A stretch of DNA of 64,000 nucleotides, from contig OU015568.1 in NCBI GenBank assembly GCA_907165135.1, forward strand, positions 16,007,208-16,071,207, written 5' to 3'. This document shows positions 1 to 10,039 of this stretch, in pieces (position 1 is the first letter of the stretch; each line of letters opens with the position of its first letter). The notes beneath the pieces were generated by a model. That model searched no databases and was not told where the DNA came from. It worked only from the letters and a program-made list of their open reading frames with translations. Position numbers and translations under genes: made by a program. This stretch comes from Oikopleura dioica (taxonomy: Eukaryota; Chordata; Appendicularia; Copelata; Oikopleuridae).

Positions 1-253
1 TGTTTTTGAGGAGAGTCACTTGACCGTTTCGGCGTTCAAAGAAGAAGCGGCGGTCTGTGTTCGACAGCATGTCGGGAATCGATTCATTGAGCAGGAGTAG
101 CACGGTGTCTTTCGTCATTCCATTCGGCACGAAGTTTTTGTATCTCTTGCAGATTAGGTAGAGTTCGAATTTGTCCAGGTGCTCGACGGTTTTGGAGTAT
201 TTATCTGGTTGAGCGGTCATCTTCGGGGGAATTTCGGGGGGTGTTTGGGTCAT
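1..253 (-). CDS. LTR retrotransposon gag-like N-terminus (partial)
   Basis: Open frame on the minus strand starting at 251-253 and running off the left edge. It begins Met-Thr-Gln-Thr-Pro, is proline rich and then charged. It lies just inside a primer-binding-site-like stretch (about 279-296, TGGTGCC on the minus strand) that follows the LTR at 302-526, which is where gag sits in an LTR element. No zinc knuckle, protease or reverse transcriptase is inside the window, so the clade cannot be assigned; a Ty3/gypsy-type element is a guess from layout only. Confidence 0.5.
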   Translation of the reverse strand, partial: MTQTPPEIPPKMTAQPDKYSKTVEHLDKFELYLICKRYKNFVPNGMTKDTVLLLLNESIPDMLSNTDRRFFFERRNGQVTLLKN

Positions 254-301
254 ATACGTAGGTTCGGGGGTAGATTAGGTGTTACTTCAGGCACCAAATT
301 A

Positions 302-526
302 TGTTGGTGACTTGCTATCTGCGAATAAGGAGACTTGGGACAAAAGGGTCTCTTGAATAGTTCGTTTATTGGCGTATGGCGAACTGAAGTAGCAGAATGT
401 GATTTGGGAGCGGTTAAATACGGAAAAGGAGTGAGTCATGTGTAACGAGGCGGGAAAGTGGGAATGTACGGGAAGTGTTACATGTCAGTAATGATGGATC
501 AGGCAATAAACAAGATAGGCAAGACA
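302..526 (-). mobile_element. Long terminal repeat (5' LTR) of an LTR retrotransposon
   Basis: On the minus strand the segment starts TGTCTTGCC and ends CACCAACA, the TG...CA form of an LTR, 225 bp long. Inside are a TATA-like stretch (CGTATTTAAC) and an AATAAA-type signal. A PBS-like TGGTGCC and then a gag-like frame follow to the left. The element sits in intron 2 of the NMT gene in the same orientation. The five bases outside the LTR are TGTAG (minus strand); the partner LTR is outside the window, so the target duplication cannot be confirmed. Confidence 0.7.
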
Positions 527-565
527 CTACAACGTGAGTTTGAAAAGAATTAATTGATTAATTAC

Positions 566-852
566 CTCTTTCATCTTAGGCACCGGTTGCGTATCCCAGA
601 ACGCCCACATTGTCTTGGGCATTTCGACGCCTTGACTCTTTGCTAAGTTGAGCATTTGGAGCTGTTGGGAGAGGAATGCCTGCCGAGCGTCCGGAGTTCC
701 TAGATCCGGTGGAGTGGCTCCGCTCGCCGCCGCTAAAAATCAATACTCAACCCATCAAGAGTTCGAGATAATAGATCACCTTTTTCTTTCGCTTCCGCGG
801 CTAACTTCGCAACCTGGGCGGCGATATCTGCATCCGATTGACCGTTTGTCAT
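566..852 (-). CDS. NMT1: N-myristoyltransferase, first two exons (rest outside window)
   Basis: Exons 780-852 and 566-732 are joined across a 47-nt intron and give about 80 residues ending FWDTQPVPK-like (seen as AFWDTQPVPKMKE). That is the hallmark segment at the start of the catalytic core of N-myristoyltransferase, the enzyme that attaches myristate to N-terminal glycines. The short Ala-rich N-terminus fits the poorly conserved leader of the family. The start codon at 850-852 is preceded by TTTAAG|A, a likely spliced-leader acceptor. The gene lies 40 bp downstream of the ALKBH1-like gene, so it is probably the last cistron of that operon. An LTR element lies in the next intron. Confidence 0.8.
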
Positions 853-892
853 TCTTAAAGCGGTAATATTAGATGATGAAGTGGAAGTTCAG

Positions 893-1938
893 TCAATTCA
901 CTTGGCGTATATTCAAATTAATGCGCGCTTGCTTTAGATATTCTAACACAGCTGGATTCTCGACTACAGTCAGCTTATTTTCATAATTCTCGTTGAGTTT
1001 TACTGCTCGTTCAAGGTCAAGAACGCGTGGCACAGCATGAAGAGCTTGACGGTCCTTCCCATCCATTATAAAGACATCGCCGTGCTCTTGAAAAAAATTT
1101 TGTAAGAAAAAGAACGATGAATAAATTATTCAGAATAATCCAACTTACCGAGGAGTATCTCATGGCAGGGGTCTTCGCGTGTCCCTTTCCCAAGAAGAAA
1201 CACAGCCGGAAGGCCAAGACTGACGGAAACAATAGGATGGTGGCAATACTCCGAATCATCGCTATGAATGCCAATCGTACCAATATTTGCGGGGTAATAA
1301 TTACAGATCGAAGCTTCAGCATTCAACATCGGCGTGATTTGAAATGATTTCGAAATTTCCTCCGCCAGAGTTTTCAGTAATTCCGGAACACTTCCACGGC
1401 TTTCAGCTTCCTTGCCGTATTCTCTCGAGTCCCAATTATGATGATAGCCGAGAGTAGTCCATCTCAATGCCTTGAGGCCGCTTTTGGTAAGGTTTCTTTC
1501 TTCAATGAACTTGTCCAAATAAGGGCTGACATCTTGTCCCAGCTTTGACAAATTGGACTTTGCGTCGGATCGCCGGGGAAACTCAAAGAGCGCTGCTTTC
1601 GCCAGTTTCGCAATAAAGGCATCTGACAAATACTGTTTCGCGAGGAAAGCGCCGGAGGACATCTCATAAACCCTGTATTCTGCTTTGGAAATTGCGCTCG
1701 CGATCGATTCACGGGTACTTTACAAGGGGATATCAAAAGCAAAATGGTGTTAAAAAAGGAAAACGAGCATTTCATGGTGGCGGTTCAAGATCCCTGACAA
1801 AGTGAATCCGTTTTGTAAAGAGTGGAAGTCCGGTTCTTCTTTTTTCTGCTTGAAATAGCGGAAGCGCTCGCGAATAGACATTAATTTCTTTTTATTTTCC
1901 GCACAGTCATTTGATTCATTTTCATTCGTTCGTTTCAT
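893..1938 (-). CDS. ALKBH1: ALKBH1-like Fe(II)/2-oxoglutarate dioxygenase, copy A
   Basis: Exons 1799-1938, 1149-1717 and 893-1086 give a 300-residue protein; the frame closes exactly. It has the ALKBH1 N-terminal signature (RFRYFKQKKEEPDF), the core LRWTTLGYHHNW, the iron-binding H-x-D in GIHSDD, a second histidine in HAVPRV, and the 2OG-binding arginines near the end (RINLNIRQV). ALKBH1 enzymes demethylate or oxidise methylated bases in tRNA and DNA. The start is preceded by CTGTAG|A, a likely trans-splice acceptor. Only 35 bp separate it from the stop of copy B and 40 bp from NMT, suggesting a three-gene operon B-A-NMT. The 81-nt first intron has a weak donor (GTCAGG). Confidence 0.85.
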
Positions 1939-1973
1939 TCTACAGAAATGAATCGCTATTTCGTTTGGCGTTT

Positions 1974-3080
1974 TTAGTTTTTACACTGTCTCAGAGAAAT
2001 GTTTATTCTTGACTGCCGAAGATAGGCATCAAGGCGACTATTATCTGAAGCCGAAAGAGGCTCAACTCCAGTAGTATCTTCAAATGATAGAATTCTAGGA
2101 ACAGCATGGAACGCGCTTCTGTCTGGTCCATCCAAGATGCACAAGTCTCCATGTTCTTTACAAATATTAAAGGGGATCGGAAGCGCGTTAATTTACCTAA
2201 GAAAACTTCGTAACCTTCTTCATCCCTTTCTCCTTTTCCAATTTGAAAGAGCCCTGGGCACCCGAGCGAGATCGTCATAATTGGGGCAATTTGGTAGTCT
2301 TAATTTTAATGTGGATTTATCTTCACCTAAGTCAGCTCACCAATATCATCTCTGTGGATACCAATCGACGAGTTATTCGCTGGATAAAAATTGATTATAC
2401 TCGCATCCAGGCGAAAATCAAAGCCAAGGACACGGCCTATCGTTTCGCCCACTTCTTCAAGTAGTTTTGGGATGGATGAAGCTCCCTCGATTGAGCCAGG
2501 AACAGTCTCGAGCCAGTTATGATGTCGACCAAGAGTCACCCAGCGAAGCTCCTTGAGTGGATGTTTCTTCAGTTAGGATTCGGCATTTTTATTCACACGG
2601 ATTTTTCTAGACTCAAGTGGATCCGAGACCTTGCTTCAAGATGTCATCAGCTGACCAGTTGACAATCTTGTCGGTCAATGTTCGTCCGACGTTGATTAGA
2701 TTGTTTCTTCCGACTTCGGTTTTAGTGTACTCAAATAGCGCTTCTTCGCCAAGTCTTTGAAGAAGCTTCTTTGAAAACAGGTTTTTACAAATGAGAAGTC
2801 CACTTTTCGTTTGAAGAACTTTTACTCCGCTGGAGTTGATCATCCAGGAATCTACATTCGTATCGATTATTTTCTGCTGAAAATCAGGGGCGTTCAACTT
2901 CGAGAAATCCGGTTTGATGTCTTTTCTTTTGAAGTATTTGAAGCGAGCATGGAGCGAGTCAGCTGGCGCATTTTCCAAGTCGCAGTTTTTTCCCGCCATG
3001 CAGACTCCACTTCGCTTTTCTGTGTTTTTACTGTTTCCAGTATTGTAATACAGTCGTTCGGGATCAAGCGCAGTTATCAT
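1974..3080 (-). CDS. ALKBH1: ALKBH1-like Fe(II)/2-oxoglutarate dioxygenase, copy B
   Basis: Exons 2631-3080, 2341-2566, 2197-2298 and 1974-2155 give about 319 residues with the same domain order as copy A: ARFKYFKRKDIKPDF, LRWVTLGRHHNW, GIHRDD with the H-x-D iron ligands, HAVPRI, and RINISLRQ at the end. The start at 3080 is chosen because TTCAG|A precedes it; an in-frame ATG three codons upstream (3089) lies before that acceptor. The 64-nt intron at 2567-2630 has no in-frame GT donor (it begins GG if the exon ends at CAA). Copies A and B are clearly diverged, so this is an old tandem duplication. Confidence 0.82.
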
Positions 3081-3089
3081 TCTGAACAT

Positions 3090-3454
3090 TCAAAATGTAA
3101 CACGTGATGGAGAACATATTTCACAATGAGGTCTCGTTCAAAAAGATAAACCTGTCTTAACTGTAACCATGGTACACTTTCTTTGTTTTTATAGTTGATA
3201 TCAGGTTCTGATATCGAAAATCAAAATGGCTGTTGTGAGAAATAATAGATAGACTTTGAGCTATGAAAGTTTTTTTTATAATTCAAAAGTGAACAGAGGA
3301 TGGGCAGCTCAAACGACTCAAATGTTCTCCTTCGTAACACATGTATCCAGTCGTTTCAGAGATAGGAACATTTTTTTCAATCAGAAGATATAGGCGAGGA
3401 TCGAAATCAATTGATGCTATTTTTTTAAATAACTTATAAGAAATTGGCTTCTTG
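3090..3454. other. Intergenic region between ALKBH1-like B and the CDK12-like gene
   Basis: About 365 bp, AT rich, containing the presumed 3' UTR of the kinase gene and the promoter side of the ALKBH1-like operon. No coding signal or structured element was recognised. Confidence 0.5.
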
Positions 3455-6303
3455 TTATTGACTCAGTTGTGGATAAGTTGCGTCGCCCTTGTTTAATACG
3501 ACCTCTTTTATTGCCGTGACGAGTTCCAAAAAGTCTTTCCGCGAGCTTTGAGTGTTCTAAAATAAGATAAAGATGTGTTTTTGAAGAAGATAAAATACCT
3601 GAAGAGTTTGGAAAAGATCTCTAAATTTAACGGTATTAAACTGCTCCGTGAGTCCAATACTTTCAGGCGCCTGTCCTGTCAGTCTCGTAAATTCAGCTAT
3701 TGTTATATGAGGATGAGCGACGAAGAATCGTTGGCAAATATCGCTATCTGAAGGTGCCAGTACGCCTCCTTGCTCTTGGCTGCTTTGTCTGAACATTTCT
3801 TTGACCTCGCGCTCGCCGCGACGCTTTTTCTTGCTCCACATCTCGTGGCAGTCTTGGTGCTTCGGCAGATTGGGAGGGACGACCTTGGTCTTGTCGAATC
3901 CGGTCAGCCAACCGTGCTTGAGCGAGTCGGCCGTTGAAATTCGTTTTTTAGGATCGAGCGTTAACATCTCGTCCAAAAGGTCTGAATCATCGGTTAAAAA
4001 TTGTTTACATTGAAACGAGCCATACTTAAGGCTAGTTGTGGAATCATCGTGTACTCCTCCCTCAGGCGTCTCCTGTAGTTCTTCTTGGGCTTTATAGTAT
4101 GAAAAAATCTAAGATCGATGACTTCTGGCCACGTCATTGGATTTGGCGTTCCGCAGACGCGAGCAATAGCTTCCAGCTGAAGTGACTCTCTGTCCGCTTG
4201 AAACAGAGGCTTTTTCGTAAAGAGCTCTCCCAACACGCATCCACAGGACCAGACATCGACGGCGGGTGTATAGCGCTCTTCTCCGAGAAGAAGTTCAGGT
4301 GCACGATACCATAACGTGATGACTCTTTTTAAAAAGTTTTAGCCGAGAAAAAGAATATGGGCTCGAACCTGTTGGTGTAACGCCTTTGGTCTCTCGGGTC
4401 CATGAAACGAGCAAGACCGAAATCGGCGAGCTTTATTTCACCCTTGTTGTTTAACAGAATATTTGAACACTTGATGTCGCGATGCAGGAAATTATTGTTG
4501 TGGCAGTAGCTTAGGGCATCAAGCAATTGAAACATAAAAAGCTTCACGTGTTCTTCTGTTAAATCGACCAATCCAGAGTCAAGAACGCCCATCAAGTCGT
4601 GGTCCATGTAATCAAAGACGAGATAGAACGCGCCCTATGATGAATCGTTGGCTTATGAAGAAAGAAACTCGACTTTACCTTCCACTTTCTATAATCAGCA
4701 GCATCAAGCTTGTCAGTAACGATCTCTCGAAGTTTAATAATATTTTCATGATTGTCCAATTGGCGCAAGATTTTAATTTCACGAACTGTTGTCACTGGGA
4801 AGCCTTCTTTCTCCTTCTCCAGACGGACTTTTTTCAGCGCATAGATCTGGTTTGATCGTTTGTCTTTCGCTTTGTAAACCATGCCAAAAGTTCCTTCGCC
4901 GATAATGTCCATGATCTTGAGTTCGACTTTAGTAAAGGAACAGATAGAAACGCTACCTCATAGTTTTCAACGAATAAACTTCCCCAGTCTTGCACATTGG
5001 CGACTTGATGCCATCGTTTGCCGCACAATCTCGGCTTGCGGATTTCTGGAACTGGCGCCACAACGGGCGTTGATGGAGCAGTCGTAGGCGCTTTGGGTAG
5101 GGGTAAATCGTGCACTAGAGAGATCGGCCCTTTCGCGAGCGATTTCCTCCTTTCGTTTGGTTTCGGCAGTTTTTGGTCGACATTATTTTGCGCTTCGCTG
5201 GAAAGTCGTGGAGTCGGCAAAGCTGGGCTAGAAAAAGGTTCAAGATTGAGTTAGTTTTGCGAAACTTACGTTTCTTCAGTTGTGTCTGGATTATACTCTG
5301 GGATCTCGGCAGCAATTTGATATTCGACAGAATCATTTTTATTTACACCGTCCGACTCTGGAATATCATTCTGCAAACTCGCTTTGGACTTGTCATTACT
5401 TGCACCGTTCTCTTCAGACTGACCATTTTCGGAAACTTTTCCATTTTTGACCGTTTCCTGAGAAGATTCCTCCTGGGATGACTTTGTGATAGGTTTGTCC
5501 TGAGAATCAAGCTGTTTTTCTAGGAGATCGTCAACTTCGGTCTCTTGTTCTGCTCTATTGGCGTCTAGTTCGTCATCCGACTGGCTGTCTCTTGAACGGC
5601 GCTTTTCTTTTTTATGTTTTTTCTTCTTTTCTTTTTTCTCCTTTTTCTTTTTATCTTTCTTCTTTTTCTTTTTCCGCTCTCGGTCTGAGAAATCGTCGGA
5701 GTCCGATAGTTCTCTTCTTAGCTGTCTCCGGAATTCATCTGCCTTTGATTTGTCTTAAAAACTGTTAGACATTGTTTTGTCGAAGGTAATTTTACTTGAA
5801 TGATTGAATTGATCGTGAATGGAGTCATATCGACGAGGAGAAGAAGATCTTCTCTTCTTCTTGCGTCGAGGAGGGGAGCGAGAACGCGAGTGCGATCCTC
5901 TGCGTTCTAGAACTACACCAGACCTTCGATGACGCGACCTATCGTCGTAGCCGCGCTCATCTTCCCGATAGCGGTCGTCATCGCGATACCGTCGATCTCT
6001 ACTCAATTTGTTTATTTTTCTGCTTTACGAAAGCCTCAACCTTGATCGGCGCCTGTCTCTGCTTCTGTCCCGATCTCGATGATCCCGATCGTCATCGTCA
6101 ATGACCCTCGTCAGAAGCGGTTTCTTCCTTGCCGACGAGGGGCTTTTCGGAACCTCCCGCCTTATTGAAACTACGCGCCTGTCTGAGCTCCCCTTTCTCG
6201 TGCGCTGAAAGAAATTGTACTGTGTACATTACTCTGCAGTGATTACAGTGATAACTACCCGCTGCGGCGAAGAGTCGGAGTCAGAGTATGGAACGGGACC
6301 CAT
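3455..6303 (-). CDS. CDK12: CDK12/CDK13-like transcriptional cyclin-dependent kinase
   Basis: Ten exons (6259-6303, 6041-6204, 5796-5998, 5270-5753, 4957-5227, 4679-4915, 4369-4634, 4026-4324, 3599-3981, 3455-3556) encode about 817 residues. The N-terminal half is rich in Arg/Ser and Lys, as in CDK12/13, which phosphorylate the RNA polymerase II C-terminal domain with cyclin K. The kinase domain has [12 protein letters not shown], a PVTTVRE cyclin-binding helix (PITAIRE in human CDK12), [18 protein letters not shown] and WYRAPELL. The C-terminal lobe ends at [13 protein letters not shown]. It is the last of four closely spaced minus-strand genes. Confidence 0.9.
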
Positions 6304-6488
6304 TTGCACGGCGGCACTTGTCAAAGCATTTTATCAGTGTTTGAGGAAGTCTCTTAAGCTAGTCAAGTTTATTCTTTGCTGAGAAGGAACTCTGGACATT
6401 TATTATTGCTTTTATATACAGGATTATTATTATTTCAAGTTGTCTATTGTGCAAGAATGATGAGAATGATTTAGTACAGTCGGAAATG

Positions 6489-7027
6489 TTAGTCTTCATC
6501 TTCCTCCTCATCGTCATCTTCTTCCATCATCTGTCGTGCTCGAGCCATTGCTTCCTTCATGTTGTAATGATTCGCGCGAAGGCTTTTAAACTTGTTCTAA
6601 AGAAAACTATTATGCGAGGATTAGATAATTCAATACCTTTTTCTCGAGCTCAGCAGGTGTCAGGTCATCATCGCTGTCCGGATCTTGCATGACTTTTGGC
6701 AGCTTACCATCGTTGAGACGACTCATCAGGTCGTCTTCGTTTAGCATGTCACTTGTAACGGGATTTTCAGGGTCATGGTAGGGAGTCTTGGGCTCATCAA
6801 TTTTCATATGGCTTTCGAAAGGAACTTGACATTTTTCAAGGAACAGTCGCTATTTACCCGTAATCTTTGTCAGCTGGGTGATAAGTTGCTCTAACATTCT
6901 CCTCGTCGTAGACTGCGTTCCCTTTTGGCGTAGACTTTGCGCCAGGCTTTTTCAATATCGATTTTTTCGCAGGCGGGAGGCTGCTTGTTGAAGCTCTTGA
7001 CGAAGTGGAAAGCTCGTCGACTTCCAT
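6489..7027 (-). CDS. PPP1R2: Protein phosphatase 1 regulatory inhibitor subunit 2
   Basis: Exons 6858-7027, 6637-6811 and 6489-6596 give 150 residues. Signature parts of inhibitor-2 are present in order: KSILKK (the KGILK PP1-docking motif), ATYHPADKDYG, MKIDEPKTPYH (with the TP site phosphorylated by GSK3 in vertebrates), LTPAELEKK, and a helix with HYN that inserts at the PP1 active site. The tail is strongly acidic. It binds and inhibits PP1. The start is preceded by a T-rich acceptor ending TTTAAG. An AATAAA-type signal lies near 6400 between this gene and CDK12. Confidence 0.9.
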
Positions 7028-7502
7028 GATCTTAAAAAAACCGTTGAAAATAAATTTTATAAAAAGTGAATATATATAAGTGCAGGCAAAAGAAACTATC
7101 AGTGATACACAGTTGAATGCAAAAGTGAAAGTGCCTCTTTCATGGGCAAAAAAAGACTAGTGAATAATTTCGTAGAACCGATGCTCTGTGTCTTTTATTC
7201 AGTAGTTTGTGAGATGAAATTACCGGCACCAGAAAATAAGTCTGCTTGAACGAAGGTCAGGGAAAGAAGAAAAGTATCAATTAAATAGATTAAAGCATTG
7301 TCTCCTGATGAGCGCGGATTTGAATTGAAAAAATTAATATAGTGCTAATGGAGATGCCCAACAGGAAAAATGCTGCCAAATGCAATCAAAAAACACCTTG
7401 AAAAAAAAGGAAGAGGAAAATGAATTAGTTTCAATGGATGAATGTATCTATTAGTATTATGAATGCTTTGCGGAAATCTTTGCGCGGAACTGCAAAATAA
7501 AA
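7028..7502. other. Intergenic region between PPP1R2 and the unrecognised gene
   Basis: 475 bp, AT rich, no open frame with a recognisable product. It contains the 3' UTR of the gene to the right and the trans-splice acceptor of PPP1R2. Confidence 0.5.
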
Positions 7503-8096
7503 TTAGGACTCGGATTTCTTTGTGCCGCGCAGTAGTGGGACTTCTGGGAGGGAGCGATTAACGTCGGTAATCAAGGGAAACATCTGCTTGTCGTTTATGA
7601 AGCTCTCCAGGATCGCTTTTGAGATGTTGGCTGAATGAATCATTAATTCAATCAGAGAAATTGCAGAGAGAAGAAATTGAACTTACAGCCTTTATTTTTA
7701 GTTCGCCACTGTTCATCTCTTTTCGCAACCCGTAGATGCAGCCGATCCATGAGAACATCCTGTCCCAATCCCGGAATTCGACCAGCTTTTGTCAAAAACG
7801 GCGTTGCCTCCCCAATCGATTCCTTCAAAAAAAATGAGCCACTTTTTATCATCCAAACTAACCTTTCTATGTCCGAATGCGTCCGGCGTCTCTGTAGCTT
7901 TTTTCTTTCCCGTGACTCGTAAAACGCTCTTTCTGTTGTCAGATAAAATGCTGCTCATTCTTTCGGATCTTCGCTTCCGCGGCCGCTTTGCCGGTGGAAC
8001 ACGAGGAATCGTCACTCGTCCTGTTTCATCTTTTGCCTCTTCAGAACCTTTCTCAACCTCCTTTTCAATCTCTTTGGATCCGCTTTCGCTCGCCAT
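7503..8096 (-). CDS. Unrecognised small basic protein
   Basis: Exons 7863-8096, 7687-7822 and 7503-7630 give 165 residues with consistent phases (40- and 56-nt introns). The N-terminus is charged and low in complexity, followed by a basic stretch (PAKRPRKRRSERMSS) that could be a nuclear localisation signal. The middle and C-terminus (GQDVLMDRLHLRVAKRDEQW; ESFINDKQMFP) look globular but were not matched to a family. The start follows CACTGTAG|A, a likely spliced-leader acceptor. It sits 148 bp downstream of HYLS1 on the same strand and may share its transcript. Clear splice sites and coding periodicity make it real; the function is unknown. Confidence 0.75.
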
Positions 8097-8244
8097 TCTA
8101 CAGTGATTAAAAGTTGATGAGCGGGGTTACAAAAAGAAAATTTTATTGAGACTTCTAATTTGGCAGACTCGTCAATAGTTGTAGAAAAAATAAAAACTCA
8201 AGTAACGGAGTGTAGGAATGTGGCGATTTGAAAAGAAAAAAAAG

Positions 8245-9416
8245 TTAGTTCTGAATCGGGCGACGCTCGTGAAGGGCTGTTCGCACTTCCCAAGCGAGTG
8301 CTCTTCGCTTCTTTGTTGTTGGAACGACGTAATCTGTCGTGATCTTGCGACGGGGCAACACTGGTTCTGGGTCTTTCTGGGACATGATCTTCCTTACAGC
8401 CTGTCTCTCCTAGCAATCATTTGGCAAAAATGATCTATAAAAGTCCAAACCTTATTCCACTCCCCCGTTGGTAATTTGAATTTTCCCCAATCGTCTCGAT
8501 ACTTCTGGAAGAGCTCTACCGGCCCATCTTTCCGGCCCGTTTTGAAGTGAGGCTTGAGAAAAGCAGGCGCGTTCGAGCCTCTTTCGCCGTCCCAGTATCC
8601 ATCGTTCCTTGGAGCAGGCGGTGCGGTCTGCGGCCTTGCGTAAATTGGAGTATGGTCTTGATTATCATCAAATCGCACTTTTGATATCTAATATACAGCT
8701 ATAAAAGCTGCTAACAAGTGAGTTCCAACCTTTTTAATCGCTGTTTGTGGCCTGCTGGGTTCGATTTCACTGTTCTGTCTTCTGATATTAATTTTGAGTC
8801 GATCTAGTCTATCTCGTAACTCGGAGTCGATTGTGGAAATGCTCATCAATGATTGAGTATCGTAATTATTCGTATTATCCCGTTCAATGGAGACGATAGA
8901 GTCGTTCGGTCGCACCGATTCGATTACAGAGACGAAGCTTTCGCCATCGTTGCTTTTTCGGAGAACTTTTCTGGTTATTTTTGAAACCGGCGCTGTTCGG
9001 AAAAACGACTCTGAAATCGACGAACTTGATGTTGAAACAATGCTGCTTGCGTCGGAGTCCGAGTGTTGACCGGCGCGATGCTGGTTTGGATGAATTTTTG
9101 GTAGCGAGATGTATTCCGTAGCATCGGTTATATCCAAGAACGAGTCGCCTGTTGTCTTGGGAAGTGTTATTTTACGATTATTGAAAAGCGGAAATACCTG
9201 TAAATCATAATCTAAAGGCTTTGGGTCGGCTGAATTATCGTCTGCTAAAAAGAAACTTCTCACGTGTATCTTATTCATAAACTCACCCGACAAAAGCCTT
9301 GAAATATCAGAATGAAACTGCTCTAGCCTCTCCTCCCCCACGTCACCATATCCGAGAGCGGCCAGCTGCGCCTTTATTTCTTCTAGTGAAAAACTTGCTG
9401 AGTCATTCGATACCAT
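8245..9416 (-). CDS. HYLS1: HYLS1-like centriolar and ciliogenesis protein
   Basis: Exons 9287-9416, 8730-9244, 8451-8687 and 8245-8409 give 348 residues. The N-terminus has the short conserved helix LAALGYGDVGEERLEQF seen in HYLS1. The C-terminus contains the HYLS box region, PVELFQKYRDDWGKFKLP, then DYVVPTTKKRRALAWEVR. HYLS-1 is a core centriolar protein needed for cilium formation. The region between is Ser rich. The intron at 9245-9286 is 42 nt and leaves the frame open if retained; its GTGAGT...TTTTTAG ends show it is an intron. The start follows GCTCTAG|A. Confidence 0.88.
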
Positions 9417-10039
9417 TCTAGAGCAGGAGACACTCATCATCTTTGATTTAAATGAAGCCAATAACTTTATTGAAAACAAACTCAGGTAAAATCTCTTGGA
9501 TTCGGGACGGAATGTAGCGGAACACTTGCCTAACACGAAATATATTCAATTTACAACAAAAAACGGGACATGACTATCTTTGATGCATGTTCTGTCGATG
9601 TCTGTTAGAATAATTGAAATTTATTTCATTGCACAGCTGAACTATACGAATAGAAGCTTGGAAGAATTTTTGCTAAGTAGATAGATGCTGCTTTTTATGG
9701 GATAGAACACATGTAAATTGACTCCTTCAAGGAAGTCTTGTTGATTAGTAACTGCTTTTTTGCCGTTTATATTTTTGAATTCCGTTACTTTAGTTTATTT
9801 GTTAGCAATTAAACTTTACGGTGTGTAAACATGGGGGTGAATGATGGCTGTAGAAAATATACACAGAGTGATGAAGTGAAACAGTGAGTAGTGAAATTAT
9901 TAAGAATTAAACTCACTTCCCTGTTGTCACACACAAAGATATACAAAAAATAGAAAAAGGAACAAATGAATTTGAAAAACGAAGATCTTAGTGTACGGCA
10001 ATGGGAAAGCGTGTATTGTATTGGTGAAAAATGGAACTT
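9417..10039. other. Intergenic region between HYLS1 and CLASP
   Basis: About 620 bp holding the CLASP 3' UTR and the HYLS1 upstream region. AT rich; no gene or repeat recognised. Confidence 0.5.
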
